A stretch of DNA of 64,000 bases, taken from assembly GCA_013368375.1 (NCBI GenBank), contig JAACJP010000024.1:310001-374000 (forward strand). Reading direction: 5' to 3'. Of the stretch, positions 9,351 to 22,393 are shown piece after piece. Origin of the DNA: Tricholomella constricta (lineage: Eukaryota > Basidiomycota > Agaricomycetes > Agaricales > Lyophyllaceae). The notes under the pieces were generated by a model. That model had not been told where the DNA came from and ran no database searches. It saw only the letters and a program-made list of their open reading frames with translations. A program made the translations under genes and the position numbers. Positions within the stretch are counted from its first letter, which is position 1; each line of letters starts with the position of its first letter.

Positions 9351-9634
9351 AGAGCTCCCCGAGTTGTTGTGGTCAATATCACAAGTATTTTGAACAATAC
9401 CACAACACTGATCACCACGACCACTTTACTCACGGCTCCACCAGATGTTTCCATCTGATGTACGAGTAGAATTCTATTATTGTACAAGTGTTGATGTGTG
9501 CTATAAGCGATGGATGCTGTGTGTTGCGCCCAGTACTAAGGGTATAAGTTGATCGGCGGATCTATGGATTCCGGGCTGTGAGAATGGTGCGCACAAGTTG
9601 AGATTATTTTGGAACGCAGAAAGACAAGCGGCTT
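9351..9634. other. Convergent 3' intergenic region
   Basis: This short gap separates the stop codons of two converging genes. I see only AT-rich sequence consistent with 3' untranslated regions. Confidence 0.4.
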
Positions 9635-11156
9635 CTAATTATTTACGACTGTGAACCGCCGCGGTGTAGGCCTTGCGCATGCGCGTGGCGGCGGCTGCTG
9701 CGAATCTGGCCCGTCCGAAGAAAAGTCGTAGTAACTCGACATCTCATGGTCAGAGACGTCGAAACGAGGGGGGGTGGCATCCGCCTCTCTTTGCGTCCGC
9801 CTTTGCCACTCTAGTATGGAGAGCGGCTGGCGTTGCTCACTGCGTGGGTCAAGCAGCGATGGGGACGGTGTTGCCTCGCGGTTCGGGTGTAGCGGTCGCG
9901 TCGAGTCGGGGCGCGGGGGAACGGGTTGTATGGGGAGTACGGTAGTGACTGGCGGAGGGTGTGCATGGGAGACGATGGTGCGGTCGTGCTGGTCCATCAC
10001 TGGCTCGACGAACAGACTGGGGTTAAACGAAAAGCGGCTCATCGTCCCTTCGTTCGGTTTCCATAGCCAATTTTGTATCGGCTTCGCCTTGAATAATAGA
10101 GTACACTGCGACGGCAGGGCAGGCGGAGGGGTGAGGTTGATCGATCCTTTAGATCCTCGCTGGCGCTTCCAGAGGAATGCTAGCAATACGAGAAGAACGC
10201 CACCTATAGAGCCAAGGACACCGCCGACGATCTTACCACTGGAACTCACAGCAGGTACGCCCGTATTTTCTGGCTGTGGCTGTGACTCGGACGCTGGAGG
10301 TGTGTGCGGGGACAATGGTTGTGTGGAGGTGGGAGTAGATACTGCCAATCCATTCTCGTATCTGAGCATTCCTTGTCAGCAGCAGCGGCTGAAAGAGTAC
10401 TAGAGCTTTTATCTTACGAGTAAACAATGTAATCTAGGAGGACGAGCGATCTTTGTCCACCGACATGTCCGTTTTGGATGGTGAGTGTATGGCCTTCATT
10501 TGTCAGGGACTCATGAGCAAAGACAAGGACATTGTACTCGAAATCAATCTCCCCGGTTGGTTGTCGAGTGTAATTTCCTGCGGGTTGACCGTCGATGAGG
10601 AAGGTCATGTCGGCATTCCCGCTGTAACAACAAATGTCAGGGACAAAGACTAGTTTGGATAAGGAGACGAACTTTGGCCTGTTTGTCTTGTCCGATATGA
10701 TGCAGTATACATATACCGCAGAACCTGTAAAGGTATAAGCAGTTGTGTACCACATGATTCGGTGAGCGTACCGTGGAATGGGACAAAGGCGAGAGGCAAC
10801 TGTTCAATAGTATCATCGAGTTGCTTGTTCTGGTCGTCCCTCTATGGTCAGATATATTTGCAGAAAAAGCAAACACCTCACAGCAGATGAGTCGCGCCAG
10901 GTACCTGGAAGTACATGTTTAAGACTTGATCGCGAGAGTTTAGCTGCTGAAGCGTACCGTTATAAATCTTATTTCGGTCCAATTGCTGGGTTGCAGTGCA
11001 ACGAGCACAGGAAGGACCGTCGTTCCATGCGCCAATATACGTGACTTGCGTGCCAGTCTCGGAATCACCCAAAGTGTCGTCGATCGTGACGTTGACAAGA
11101 ACAGCAAAAGAAGTCGAAAGGGTGCAGAAAAAAAAGAAAGACCATAGATATTGCAT
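9635..11156 (-). CDS. Secreted/surface glycoprotein with one transmembrane helix
   Basis: Five exons join in frame: 11156-10905, 10841-10772, 10724-10673, 10621-10418 and 10361-9635, giving 434 residues. The N-terminus is a signal peptide (MQYLWSFFFFCTLSTSF). The ectodomain begins NVTIDDTLGD and carries NGNADMTFLIDG, NGHVGGQ and LLDYIVY, which are hallmarks of a large Agaricomycete family of unknown function; the fold may be a jelly-roll. A Ser/Thr/Pro-rich linker leads to one membrane helix (VGGVLGSIGGVLLVLLAFLW) and then a basic, Pro/Arg-rich cytoplasmic tail. This topology suggests a cell-surface sensor or anchor, but no function is established. The gene is transcribed divergently from the ABC-F gene over a 354-bp spacer. 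Confidence 0.8.
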
Positions 11157-11510
11157 GATTGAACGAGTGGACGGCCTAAGGAGTGTTAGTTACCAGAAAG
11201 GCAGCCTTAGCTGGGTAGACGCATATATTGGAGACAACACAGAAGCCAGGAGTGTACGCGATTAAAACCAGGGAGCCTTATGTTGGGCTCAAGCGCCAAC
11301 TGAGATGGGGACGAAGCTGTCAAACCTGTGCAGGTGCGCACCGGGCATCTCATGATCCTCATCAATGATGATCATGTTTGACCGTCGTCGTTGCCAGACC
11401 TGATGTGTAAATTACATAATTCAGCATTTTCCCCATCGGTCACTCACTTGGTGACCAGCTATCGACGCCCTCAGTACTTACAGGACTCGACTTCATCCAA
11501 CCCGAACAGA
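11157..11510. promoter_or_regulatory. Shared promoter region of the glycoprotein and GCN20 genes
   Basis: This 354-bp spacer lies between two divergent start codons and should hold both promoters and 5' leaders. I see no strong TATA box or distinctive motif. Confidence 0.4.
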
Positions 11511-14500
11511 ATGTCGTCGGAGGATATTGCCGAAGAGATTCGGACGAGCTTCCCAGGCACCGAGGAAGTCATTGTACAATATCTGGCAGGATATCTCGTG
11601 GACGATGCTGGTGAAGAAGAGGATGTACTCCAGGTGGCCCACCACATCCTCTCTTCCCTTGCAGGAGACCGTGAAGACGTTCTGGAAAAGCTCATGCTCA
11701 AACTTGGGGATCTTCTGGAGGAGCAGCTGAGAATTCGACTAAAGAATAGGTCTGGTCCAAAACTCATGAAGCTGGACAAGGTCATGGACATGAGCAAGGC
11801 GCAAATCTCGAGTACAATTGCGCTGTCCGAGGGTGTGGATCTGGAGTCAATCAACAAGGGGAAGTGCGTACGCTGTGCCTGTATCGTCATATATAGTCTG
11901 ATAAGCATGATCTTGAAGAGCCTCGCGAGTCGATGTAAAAAAACTAGAAAAGCAGGAGGCCAAACTTAAAGTCAGATATTCGTGCATTCATGTGGACCAT
12001 ATCTTTGCGCGATTCCTGATGAAACCTGACTCTAGGCCAAGATTGAGAAACGATCGCGACGAGATCTCTACGAGGGCTCAAAATTGCTAGATGCTCACCG
12101 AAAACAAGTTGAACAATCATTTTCCCCACTCGGCGTAATGTACTTACGTCTTATGCCTAGCAAACATACGAAGAGATGTTCATGAAGGTTTGTATCATTT
12201 GTTCTGCATACTGGTCGCGTCATGAATCACCTCCAAATCCAGATCAATCCTTTGGAAGCCAGCGCTTCTGCAAAACAAAAGAGCAAAGACATCCATTTGC
12301 CCTCTATCGATGTTAGCTTCGCTTCCAATCGTATCCTGTATGTTTGCTTTATCTTCCTGCCATTCTCGCGGCCTCATTTCATCCAGTTCGGGCGCAACAC
12401 TTACACTCGCGCATGGTCGCCGGTACGGACTTATTGGACGAAACGGTAAGAGTTTGAAGCTATTTTAATATCACAACATTCTGACGAAATGCAGGTATTG
12501 GTAAATCTACCCTTCTGCGTCATATTGCCATGCGAGAAGTACCTATACCCGCCCACATCAGCATTCTTTTTGTGGAGCAGGAAGTATGTATCTCTTCCCA
12601 CACCGGGTTTTCCAGTATTTACGTTTCTCCAGATCATTGGAGACGACACTCCTGCGATCGAATCCGTCCTCAAGGCTGATGTTTGGCGAGACCATCTGTT
12701 GAAAGAAGAGGCTTCTTTGAACACAAAACTTGCTGAGCTCGAGGCGGAAGGTGATGACAAAAGATTTGAAGATGCACGGGAAGAGCTTTCGATGAGATTA
12801 GCCGAAACGCACGCTCGGCTCTCTGATATGGACGCAGCGAGTGGCCCCGCTCGGGCCGCTGCATTGCTGGCAGGTGAGTGTTTCGTCATTTTTTGTGCGT
12901 CATGAACATGAAATCTCAGTATCAATCAAGGTCTGGGCTTCGATGAGTCAGATCAACACAGGCCGACCAAATCTTTCAGTGGTGGTTGGCGGTAAGTCGC
13001 TTTGATCACTTGAGTCAAGAATGAGGCGATTGATAGGTCATTCTAGTATGAGACTTGCTCTCGCACGCGCTCTCTTTGTGAAGGTCAGTGGAGATTGTTA
13101 TTAGTTCGCTTCACGACCCTCTCATACCCCCCCCCCCCATAGCCCGCTCTGCTTCTCCTCGATGAACCCTCCAATCACAGTACGTCTCGACTCTCGTTCA
13201 AAACGGTTAACCGCTTACAGTTGAACCACACCAGTCGATCTCAACGCTTTGGCGTGGCTGGAAGACTACCTTCAGACATGGCCTGGAACACTTCTTGTTG
13301 TGTATGTGGTTTCCTTTCCATGCCCGCTCGTGCTGACATCGATCGCTCTAGCTCTCACGACCGAGCATTCTTGTACGAACTTCGCGTGCCTCTCACATTT
13401 TTTTCTTTTCTTTTTTGACTGACTTCCAATAGGGACGCCATCGCCACCGATATTGTTCATCAACACTCCGGCCGACTAGACTACTACAAAGGGTATGTGT
13501 GAAATTTTTATATGCAACCTTTTTTCACACTCCCCAAATCAGAAATTTCACTCAATTCTACTCGACGAAATCAGAGCGTGATCGCAATCTCCGCAAGGAG
13601 TATGATGCACAGATGGAATACCGCAAACATCTTCAGGCGTTTATTGACCGCTGGAGATACAATGCCAATCGCGGTAAGTCATGTCACTCCCGTACGAATC
13701 GTTGTATATCTGATAAATACCTTTGCAGCTGCTCAGGCTCAGATGAAGATCAAAGTCCTGGAGAAGGTATGTGTTATCATTTTTCAGTACCAGTACACAG
13801 CCGAGCCATGCTCCAGTTGCCTGATCTGGAACCGCCTGAACAAGTGGAAACAGAACAGTTCAAGTACGCCAAATTTCCATTGTTGCTTTCCTGTTTCTCA
13901 TCAAGGTGAAGATTCCCCGAAACGGAGAAGATATCACCTCCACTTCTTCAGATGTCAGAGGTGACATTCGGTTATACGCCTGACAAACTCATATTGAAAG
14001 ACGTCAACATCGACGTTGGTTTGGATTCTCGAATAGCTATGGTCGGTGCAAACGGTGCCGGAAAATCGACCTTGTATGTCTGTTGTTTTGATTGCAATGA
14101 AGCTGCCGCGTTGACCCTTTGCTAGGATTAAAATCCTTACCGGTGATTTGACTCCGATGGCGGGACATGTCACTCGAAATGGCCGCTTGCGCGTGTAAGC
14201 TCCACTATGAACTTGTGTATTGATATGATGCTTAATCATACTTCGCTAAATCAGAGGCTACTTTGCACAACATCACGTTGACTCCTTGAATCCAACAATG
14301 ACACCTGTTCAATTTTTGGCCTCCAAGTTCCCCGGAAAAAGCGAACAAGATTACAGAGGGCATCTCGGGAACTTTCAAATCAGTGGAATGACGGGGTCGG
14401 TCTCGATAAAACGTTCAGCACTTTGTACTGACTTGACAAAACAGAATGCAATTGATTGGAACGCTGAGTGGAGGTCAGAAATCGCGTGTTGCTTTCGCTG

Positions 14501-14974
14501 TCCTGTCGCTACAGCAACCTCACATCCTGCTGCTTGACGAGGTACGTTGTTGTTTTCTTACGCTGACTGACTAAATAACAATTTCGCTTCCCAAGCCTAC
14601 CAATCACTTGGATATCGAGGTAAGTTGCATCGAATCTGGGTAAATATCAAGAGAACTGATGCGATAATAATTTCAGGGTCTCGACGCACTCATGTCTGCG
14701 TTGCAAAAGTGGAACGGAGGGGTCATTATCATCTCTCACGACGAAAGATTTATCACGACGGTCGCCAAAGAAGTCGGTATCACTGCATCTTGTCAATTAT
14801 AAACTAAAATCCTCTGTTTATAGCTATGGGTATGTGGAGATGGAACTGTGACGAAGTTCAAGGGTGATGTACAAGCGTACAAGGCGAGTTTTGTTCCCCT
14901 TGATGTCAGACCCATTGTATCTGATTTTCCAAATCTAGAGTTTGATCGTCAGCAACATCAAAGCGAAACCGTAA
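11511..14974 (+). CDS. GCN20: ABC-F family ATPase, GCN20/ABCF3-like
   Basis: GCN20-type proteins act with GCN1 on ribosomes to activate the eIF2-alpha kinase GCN2 during amino-acid starvation. The gene has many short introns. An N-terminal helical region of about 200 residues starts [16 protein letters not shown]. The first ATPase domain has Walker A GRNGIGKST, signature SFSGGW and Walker [14 protein letters not shown]. The linker includes [16 protein letters not shown]. The second domain has [19 protein letters not shown] and [13 protein letters not shown], followed by the switch histidine in ISHDERF. There are no membrane segments, as expected for ABC-F. The last intron (14884-14938) appears to use a GC donor; splicing it gives the ending [11 protein letters not shown] and a TAA at 14972-14974. 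Length, domain order and N-terminal region fit GCN20/ABCF3 rather than ARB1 or EF3. The first intron is 11864-11918. Confidence 0.92.
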
Positions 14975-15903
14975 ATAAAGGGGGCCGATGGGAGGGGAGT
15001 CCATACGAGCAAATGATATTCCAACTGGACAGATATAATTGTTCCTTTGAGGTCGCTTGCAATGACACGCTTTTCGATGGATCAAAATGCATTAAAAGAA
15101 AGTGCTTCCTTGTTTGCAGATATTTGAAAACAATCACTCGAATGTCCTTGGCCGTGCCATTTGCCAATCTCGCATGCCTTGTCTAAGAGGCGCCCTTTTT
15201 GTGCAAAATCATTAGCAAGACGCCGTCTCGGGAGGCGTGGGGTACACTATAGTAACGCCAGCAGCGCTTAATGACAGGTTGAGCTCAGTAGAACTTATTC
15301 ATAGTCATCGTGACCACACTTACGGCAAAGATACAGGCTCTCCTACGTCGGGCTTGATGGTAAGGACCTGTGTACCCTATGTCGTCATGTCAATTATCTG
15401 CCAGTCTTTAGCGAAGCGAAGTGCACACGTCTTTGAAACGAGTGGTATCCAGCACAGTCCCATACCTGATCTGAGCATCGGACGCCCAGAAAAAGACTCG
15501 AGTACCACTCCAGGTTTTGTCGTCTTTTTCCATCTAGATGGACCATGATTAGCGCGAGATGATAAAGAGCAATCTCAAAAAACCATTTCAGCGCTAAGAA
15601 AAAGAGGGTATGAGTAAGGGGAGGCCGCGATATCTGTGGAATCCTGGCGTTCCCCACAAATCTTCAAAAGAAGTTAGACGGTCTTCTGGTGAGAGCTTCA
15701 CATTCCTTGAGCTTCTCGCTCTCAATATGGATGAAAACTCCCGATTATGTAAAAAGGGACTTTTGGGACGATTATCCTTATAGACTTAAGTGGGAAAGGG
15801 AGGTTGTCGTGATTGAGATAGTGGGCAGGCTCTGGACAAGCTCTCTGATGGACGACTTGCAGTCCTTTGAGAATGAACGTTCAACGCGACTTGAATGCGG
15901 AAC
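14975..15903. other. Intergenic region without recognisable gene
   Basis: About 930 bp between GCN20 and TOP2. Only short open frames without similarity or codon structure are seen. The first part is presumably the GCN20 3' untranslated region. Confidence 0.4.
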
Positions 15904-15919
15904 ACGCGTTTGAACGCGT
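15904..15919. promoter_or_regulatory. Two MCB-type ACGCGT boxes upstream of TOP2
   Basis: ACGCGT occurs at 15904-15909 and again at 15914-15919, ten bases apart (about one helical turn), 101 bp before the TOP2 start codon. ACGCGT is the core of the Mlu cell-cycle box bound by MBF in yeasts, which drives G1/S genes. A role here is inferred from motif and position. Confidence 0.45.
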
Positions 15920-16019
15920 GAAACCACGTATCATGTGATCCCTGTTGACAACAACCCCGACGCGCCTCTTTCATTCAACTCTCATCGTCAAGATACGTGG
16001 ATCTCTTTCTTCACTCGAA

Positions 16020-19000
16020 ATGAGCTCGTCGGAAGGCGAGAATTTTGACTTACAGAATGTTTCTGGCTCTGAATCTGATGACTATGCGCCTGTAAAGAAG
16101 GTCTGTTACACACCCTTTTCATCATCGCTGAGGCTGGCTTACATGGGAAAAGGCGACTAAGGCAGCTGCGAAGCCCAAGGCAGAGCCTAAAGCTGCAAAA
16201 CTATCTGTGAAACCGAAATCCACAACGACAAAGGCCGCCAAGCTGAAGGCCGCTGGAAAGAAGAAAGTGCTGGTGGACCATGATGATAATGGAGACGACA
16301 ATGCGTTGGAAGCCGACGACGCGTCTGGAGATGAAGTCGCATCTTTGCCTGTCAAATCGGAGCCGGCTCAGCCTAGAAAGAAGAAAACGGCATCGGAAAT
16401 GTACACCAAAGTCAGTCAATTGGGCAACAATATCTAAACGCCATCTCGTTTAACGCGTTTTCCATAGCTTTCCCAACTTGAGCATATCTTAGTGCGGCCA
16501 GACTCCTACATTGGTAGCGTGGAGACTATTACGCAAGCGATGTGGACTTACGATTCGGCCAACAAACGGATGGTCCACCGTGACGTCAAGTATGTCCCGG
16601 GTTTCTTTAAGATTGTCGACGAAATTTTGGTCAACGCTGCGGACAATAAGGTGATTGCTTCCCCACAGATAGTATATGAGAATAATGCTGACCACCCTTA
16701 GATCAACGATTCCAGTATGGACACTCTCAAGGTCAATATCAACATCGAGGACTGCACAATCTCCGTTTATAACAACGGCCGCGGTATCCCCATCGAAATG
16801 CACTCGACGGAGAAGATGTATATTCCGGAGCTCATCTTTGGTCATCTCCTTTCTTCTTCCAACTACGACGATGATGAAAAGAAGCTTACCGGTGGGCGTA
16901 ATGGTTACGGTGCAAAGTTGGCCAACATATACTCGCACGAGTTCACGGTGGAAACGGCCGACAAGAATACCCTGCAGAAGTACAAGCAGACATGGACGGA
17001 CAACATGAGCGTCTGTGGCAAGGCCAAGATCACGAAAAACGCGAAGGGCGAAGAGTGGACCCGTGTTACCTTCCGACCGGACCTCAAACGCTTCGGAATG
17101 GATAGCATCGACGAGGATACCGCCAGTCTCCTCCGGAAACGTGTCTTTGACATGGCTGGTACCGTCAAAGACGTCAAGGTCTTCCTCAACGACGAACGCT
17201 TGAAGATCAAGAATTTCAAGCAATACGTGGATATGTATATCCAATCTGCGCAGGCTGAAGCTGCGGAAGCCTCGGGAGGCGCGGCTGTTGCGAAGCCCAC
17301 CGTCATTTATGAACAGATCGGCCCTCGTTGGGAGATTGCCTTCGCTGTCTCTGAAGGGAATTTTCAATATGTCTCCTTCGCCAACTCCATCTCCACGACG
17401 AAGGGTGGCACACATGTGACATACATCTCCGACCAGATTGCGAAAAGCCTGGTGACCGCGATCTCTAAGAAGAACAAGGCAGCGACGGTCAAACCGGCGC
17501 AGATCAAGAATCATATGTGGATCTTTGTCAATGCTCTCATCGAGAACCCTACCTTCGACAGTCAAACTAAGGAGACCTTGACCCTTCCTGCATCCAAATT
17601 TGGTACGAAACCCCAGCCCTCGGAGGACTTCTTGAAAAAGGGTACGTTGAACACGGCATTGCTCCCTGCATACTGGACCAATCTCGTCTACAGTTCAAAA
17701 ATCCGCCATCATTGACAATATCTTGAACTGGGCGAAGTTCAAAGCTGATCAACAAATCAAAAAAACTGACGGGTCGAAGCGTACCCGGTATGTTGTGTGG
17801 ATCGTACACCATTCCTTACTGCACCTCACGCGCACATTTCAGATTAACAGGGTTGACGAAACTCGCGGATGCCAACAATGCCGGAACGCGGCATGCGAAG
17901 GATTGCACTTTGATCCTGACCGAAGGAGACTCCGCCAAAGCCTTGGCTGTTGCAGGCCTTGGAGTCGTAGGACGAGACAATTTCGGGGTGTTCCCTCTCC
18001 GCGGCAAGCTACTTAACGTTCGCGAGGCGAAGCACGATCAGATCATGAAGAACGAGGAAATCCAGAATATCAAGAAGATTATGGGTTTGCAACACAACAA
18101 AGACTATTCGGACACATCAAGCCTGCGATATGGTCGCTTGATGATTATGACTGATCAAGTTAGTCTTCCAAGGTCCTATTCTTCCTTCGCTCACTCTTAA
18201 ACTTCATTCTTCTAGGATCACGACGGATCGCATATCAAAGGCCTACTCATAAACTTTTTGGATCACTTTTATCCATCCTTACTTAAACTTCCTGAATTCC
18301 TTGTTGAGTTCGTGACTCCTATCGTTCGAGTGAGTCGCCTTCCAGCTCCCCGTTGATCGGCGTCTGATCCGGTTGAAAGGTCACGAAGGGCAAAGATAGG
18401 ATCGATTTCTTCACTATCCCAGAGTACGAGCAGTGGCAGCAGGATATGCCCAATTCGCACAAATGGGATTCCAAATATTACAAGGTGCCGGAGTCTATAC
18501 CTTGAATAGTATCCAGCCGCTGATACGAGTCGTGTGTAGGGTTTGGGAACGAGTACTGATGCTGATGCTCGCGACTACTTCAGCCACATGAAGAAACATA
18601 TGATTCCATTTGCCCCGACCCAGGATGGCGACAAAGAACTCATCGATCTTGCCTTTAGCAAGAAGAAAGCAGACGACAGAAAGGAGTGGCTAAGGCAATT
18701 CACAGTAAGCGAGAGAGAAATATCTGCATGACTGACCTGATCACTCACCATTGACAGCCTGGAACCTTCCTAGATCATCGTCTGGAGGAGATTCCTTTCT
18801 CGGATTTCATCAATAAGGAGCTCATCCTTTTCTCCATGGCTGACAACATCCGTTCCATCCCCTGCGTTTCAGACGGGTTGAAACCTGGTCAAAGAAAGGT
18901 CGTCTGGGCTTGTTTTAAGCGTAAGACGAAGAAGGAGATCAAGGTACAGCATCTGCACCCTTCTGTACCTGACAGAAAATTCTGACTGCTTCCCAGGTGG

Positions 19001-21562
19001 CCCAACTTGTCGGTTATATATCAGAGCAAGCGGCATACCATCACGGCGAAGTCAGTCTCGGACAGACGATCGTCAACCTTGCACAGGATTACGTCGGAAG
19101 CAACAATATTAGCTTACTCGCCCCGAAGGGCCAATATGGTACTCGCGAACAGGGCGGGAAGAATCATGCCTCACCCAGGTATATTTTCACGGAGCCCACG
19201 ACAATTTCGAGGGCCATCTTCAACGCAGCCGATGATGCTTTGTTGACGGTTCAGAAGGACGATGGCAATGTCATCGAGCCCGAGTGGTATATGCCGATCG
19301 TTCCCCTGATCTTGATTAATGGCGCGGAAGGTATTGGGACAGGTACGTTGATGCTTTTTACGATCCTACAGTATATTTATCATATGTCTCGTATGCAGGT
19401 TGGAGCACCAATATTCCATGCTACAACCCCGCTCAAATTGTCGCTAATCTACGTCGCCTTATGGACGGCGAAGAATTAGTGCCGATGACCCCCTGGTGGC
19501 GTGGCTTCAATGGCGAAATTAAGATGGTGGGGCACCAGAAGTATGAGGTGACCGGTATAGTGCGCAAGATCAATGATACGACCGTTGAAATCACCGAGCT
19601 TCCTATCCACGTTTGGACCGAGAAGTATAAGGAATTCCTTGAAACTTTGATAGTGGGCGAAAAGGGGAACGAGGGGGGTGTCAAGGTAAATTTATCGACT
19701 CCAAATGCGTATTCCGTTTTAAACTCATTCCTATATAGGATTACAAAGAACATCACGACAACAGGAACGTTCACTTCGTTGTCACGATGACCGCAAAGGA
19801 ACTCGAAAAAGCCGAGGAACAAGGCTTACTCGAATACTTCAAGTTGACGGGCAAGCTCAGCACTAGCAACATGATGTGTTTCGACTTCGAAGGGAAAATT
19901 CGCAAGTATGAATCACCAGAAGAAATCATTGAATCCTTTTACCCTGTGCGTTTGGCGTACTATCAAAAGCGAAAGGTATTATTCGCTTAGCGTCCTTCGA
20001 CCTCTTGTTGATAATCCCACTTTCCTAGGACTTCTTGGCGAACGAGCTCCAGACAGCATTCGAAAAGATGACGAACCAAGCAAGATTCATCCAGATGATT
20101 GTCGATAAACAGCTCGTTGTCTCCAATCGCAAGAAGGCCGATATTGTTTTGGACCTGCGGAAACATGAATTCCGTCCTTTCCCCAAGGTTGCCAGTGCGA
20201 AAAAGGCAAACGAAACGATCGAGGCGGAGGACGATGAAGATGACTCAGATAATGCTGAGGCAGCCGACGGTAAAGGCAAAGCGGGAGATACTTCCGATTA
20301 TGACTACCTTCTGGGAATGGCCATCTGGAGCTTGACCAGGGAGAAAATTGCAAAGTTGAGACTTCAAGCCGAAGAAAAGGAGAAGGAACTGCTTGTGTTA
20401 CTCGAGAAGACACCGAAATCAATGTGGAACGCGGATTTGGATGTGTTCCTCCAGGAGTGGGAGGTCTGTTGTTCAAGATTTTGGATGGAGTATTTTTGCC
20501 GACTCTCAATATAGGCAGATTGCAAGACATGGACTCTGGCCGCCGAATTAGATGCTAACGGCAAGAAGATCAAACGAAAGCAAACCACGCTGAAAACCCG
20601 GAAATCCATTGGTGGGGCGCGAAAGGACTCGGACGACGATGATTTCAAGCCAATCAAGGCTCCTGCGAGAAAGAAGGCCGGAGAAACTGCTCGCCCAAAG
20701 TCTACTGTAAAGAAGCCGATCAAGGACGAGGACGTGGATATGGATGCCGCTGAAAAGTCCAAGCCTAGACCTGCTGCCCCCCAGAAACGCAAGGTTTCGG
20801 GAAAGAAAGTTACCAAGGACGAGTCCGACGATGACGATGATATCATCGAGGTAGCCCATAAACCTGCAGCAAGGAAGAGGATAGCTGCGAAGCCCACTGC
20901 AATTCCTTCTGATTCGGAAGATGAGGTGACTGTTTTGCCGTCCAAGGGAAAGGCGAAGGCGAAGGAGGCACCTAAGCAGACATTGTAAGTGGCCCTTTGA
21001 ACGAGGTCGTTCCGTGCTTACGCTTTACAAAAGCGACGATGACGATCACTCGGACGACGGTTTTCTGAAAATACCAGTTGCCGGAGGCTCAAAGGGTAAA
21101 GGCAAAGCCTCGGATACAACAAAGCGTAAAAGGTGGAGCCACTTTGAGGCGATCCATGTTTGCGCCTTCATGCTGACGATAAATCGCAGCCCAGCACTCT
21201 CAGAAGACTCCGACGATGACCTCTACATCAAGCCTGCGGCCAAGAAAAAGAAAGTGACAGACTTCTTCGAGAAGGCAGCTCCGAAGACGACGGAGCCAGT
21301 AGCTCCTACTGCGAGGAAGCTTTCAAAGAGCATGAAACCTGCCTCGCCTCCTAAGCCCAAGCCCAAGGCAAAGGCAAAGGTCGTTTCAGACAGCGACCAC
21401 GATGACGACCTCATGAACTATGATGAGCTTCCTGTGCCGAAGAAAGCGGCACCTGCCCCTGCAAGAGCTGCACGGGCTGCACCAAAGAAATACGTAGAGA
21501 TCTTGTCAGACGATGACGACGACGGGAATGAGGATGCATCGATGTTCGAGGATGACGACTAG
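16020..21562 (+). CDS. TOP2: DNA topoisomerase II
   Basis: This enzyme passes one DNA duplex through another using ATP, for decatenation and chromosome condensation in the nucleus. The protein of roughly 1,500 residues starts MSSSEGENFDLQNVSG, followed by a Lys/Asp-rich extension. The GHKL ATPase domain shows YNNGRGIPIEMH and GGRNGYGAKLANIYS. The TOPRIM domain has LTEGDSAKALAVAG and the metal-binding DQDHDGSHIKG. The cleavage domain carries GQYGTREQGGKNHASPRYIF, whose Tyr after PR is the active-site residue that links to DNA. NGAEGIGTGWST follows. The C-terminal part alternates acidic and lysine-rich stretches, typical of the disordered regulatory tail. About ten introns interrupt the gene. 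The start chosen is the only ATG before the acidic N-terminus, and TAG at 21560-21562 ends it. Confidence 0.96.
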
Positions 21563-22393
21563 ACTCGACATCAATATGACGATCCTACGTTTATGCTGTA
21601 CATTGTATTATTCCCCCGTTACCGCGATACCATAGACTCCGTATGCTACATGTACTTGCTCTTCGGTTGAAAGAATGGACCAGCTCACTAATTGTTCTAG
21701 GAGATCCATGGCCAACTCTAGTACTTCTCGTCTAACTTGCGGTTCCTTGGCACCATACCCCTTCCCCAAGAGCCCTGCCCCGATGGAAATTTGAATGCCA
21801 AGGAACGTCTCTCAGACATGGGCCAATGACGAATTATTGCGATTGGTCGCTTCTTCCGCCCCGGGCGGGACGCGAGTATACCCAGAACATGGTTGTCGCC
21901 ACCATATCCGCGAATAGAGTCGCTATCCATGGACAGAGATCTAAGAAATTATCAGTCAGCTCGGATTTCCTTCACAAGCGTCCTCGACTATTATGTAGCG
22001 GAGGAAGATATTACAATAGTTAGACATTCTGACCCGGAAAAAGGTAAGGCTAAGAAACTCTAGAGCGGCCGAAGAATTCCAAAGACTCCTCGAAAGTGAG
22101 TATCACGCCGTACAGGATGAGCTTTCGCAGAAAAAACTGGGATCGATCAAGGTTGACCGGGGCATTCGGAAAGTCATGCCACGACCGAAAATTTCTAGGA
22201 GTTCCCGAAGCACGATGCACAGAAAGAAGGCCGAGACGTGTCTGGATCAGCGATACATCAGACCATGCTTGATGAACCCTGGCGACAATCAGAGAAATCA
22301 GAACCCGTAGGAATTGCTCTCGAGTAAAACAGAACGACGCTGGCCAAGTACGAGTCCAAATAGATAATGGGAAAAGGAGTACAAGTCTGCTTA
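21563..22393. other. Convergent 3' intergenic region
   Basis: About 830 bp between the stop codons of TOP2 and the WW-domain gene. I see no convincing coding frame or repeat. Confidence 0.4.
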
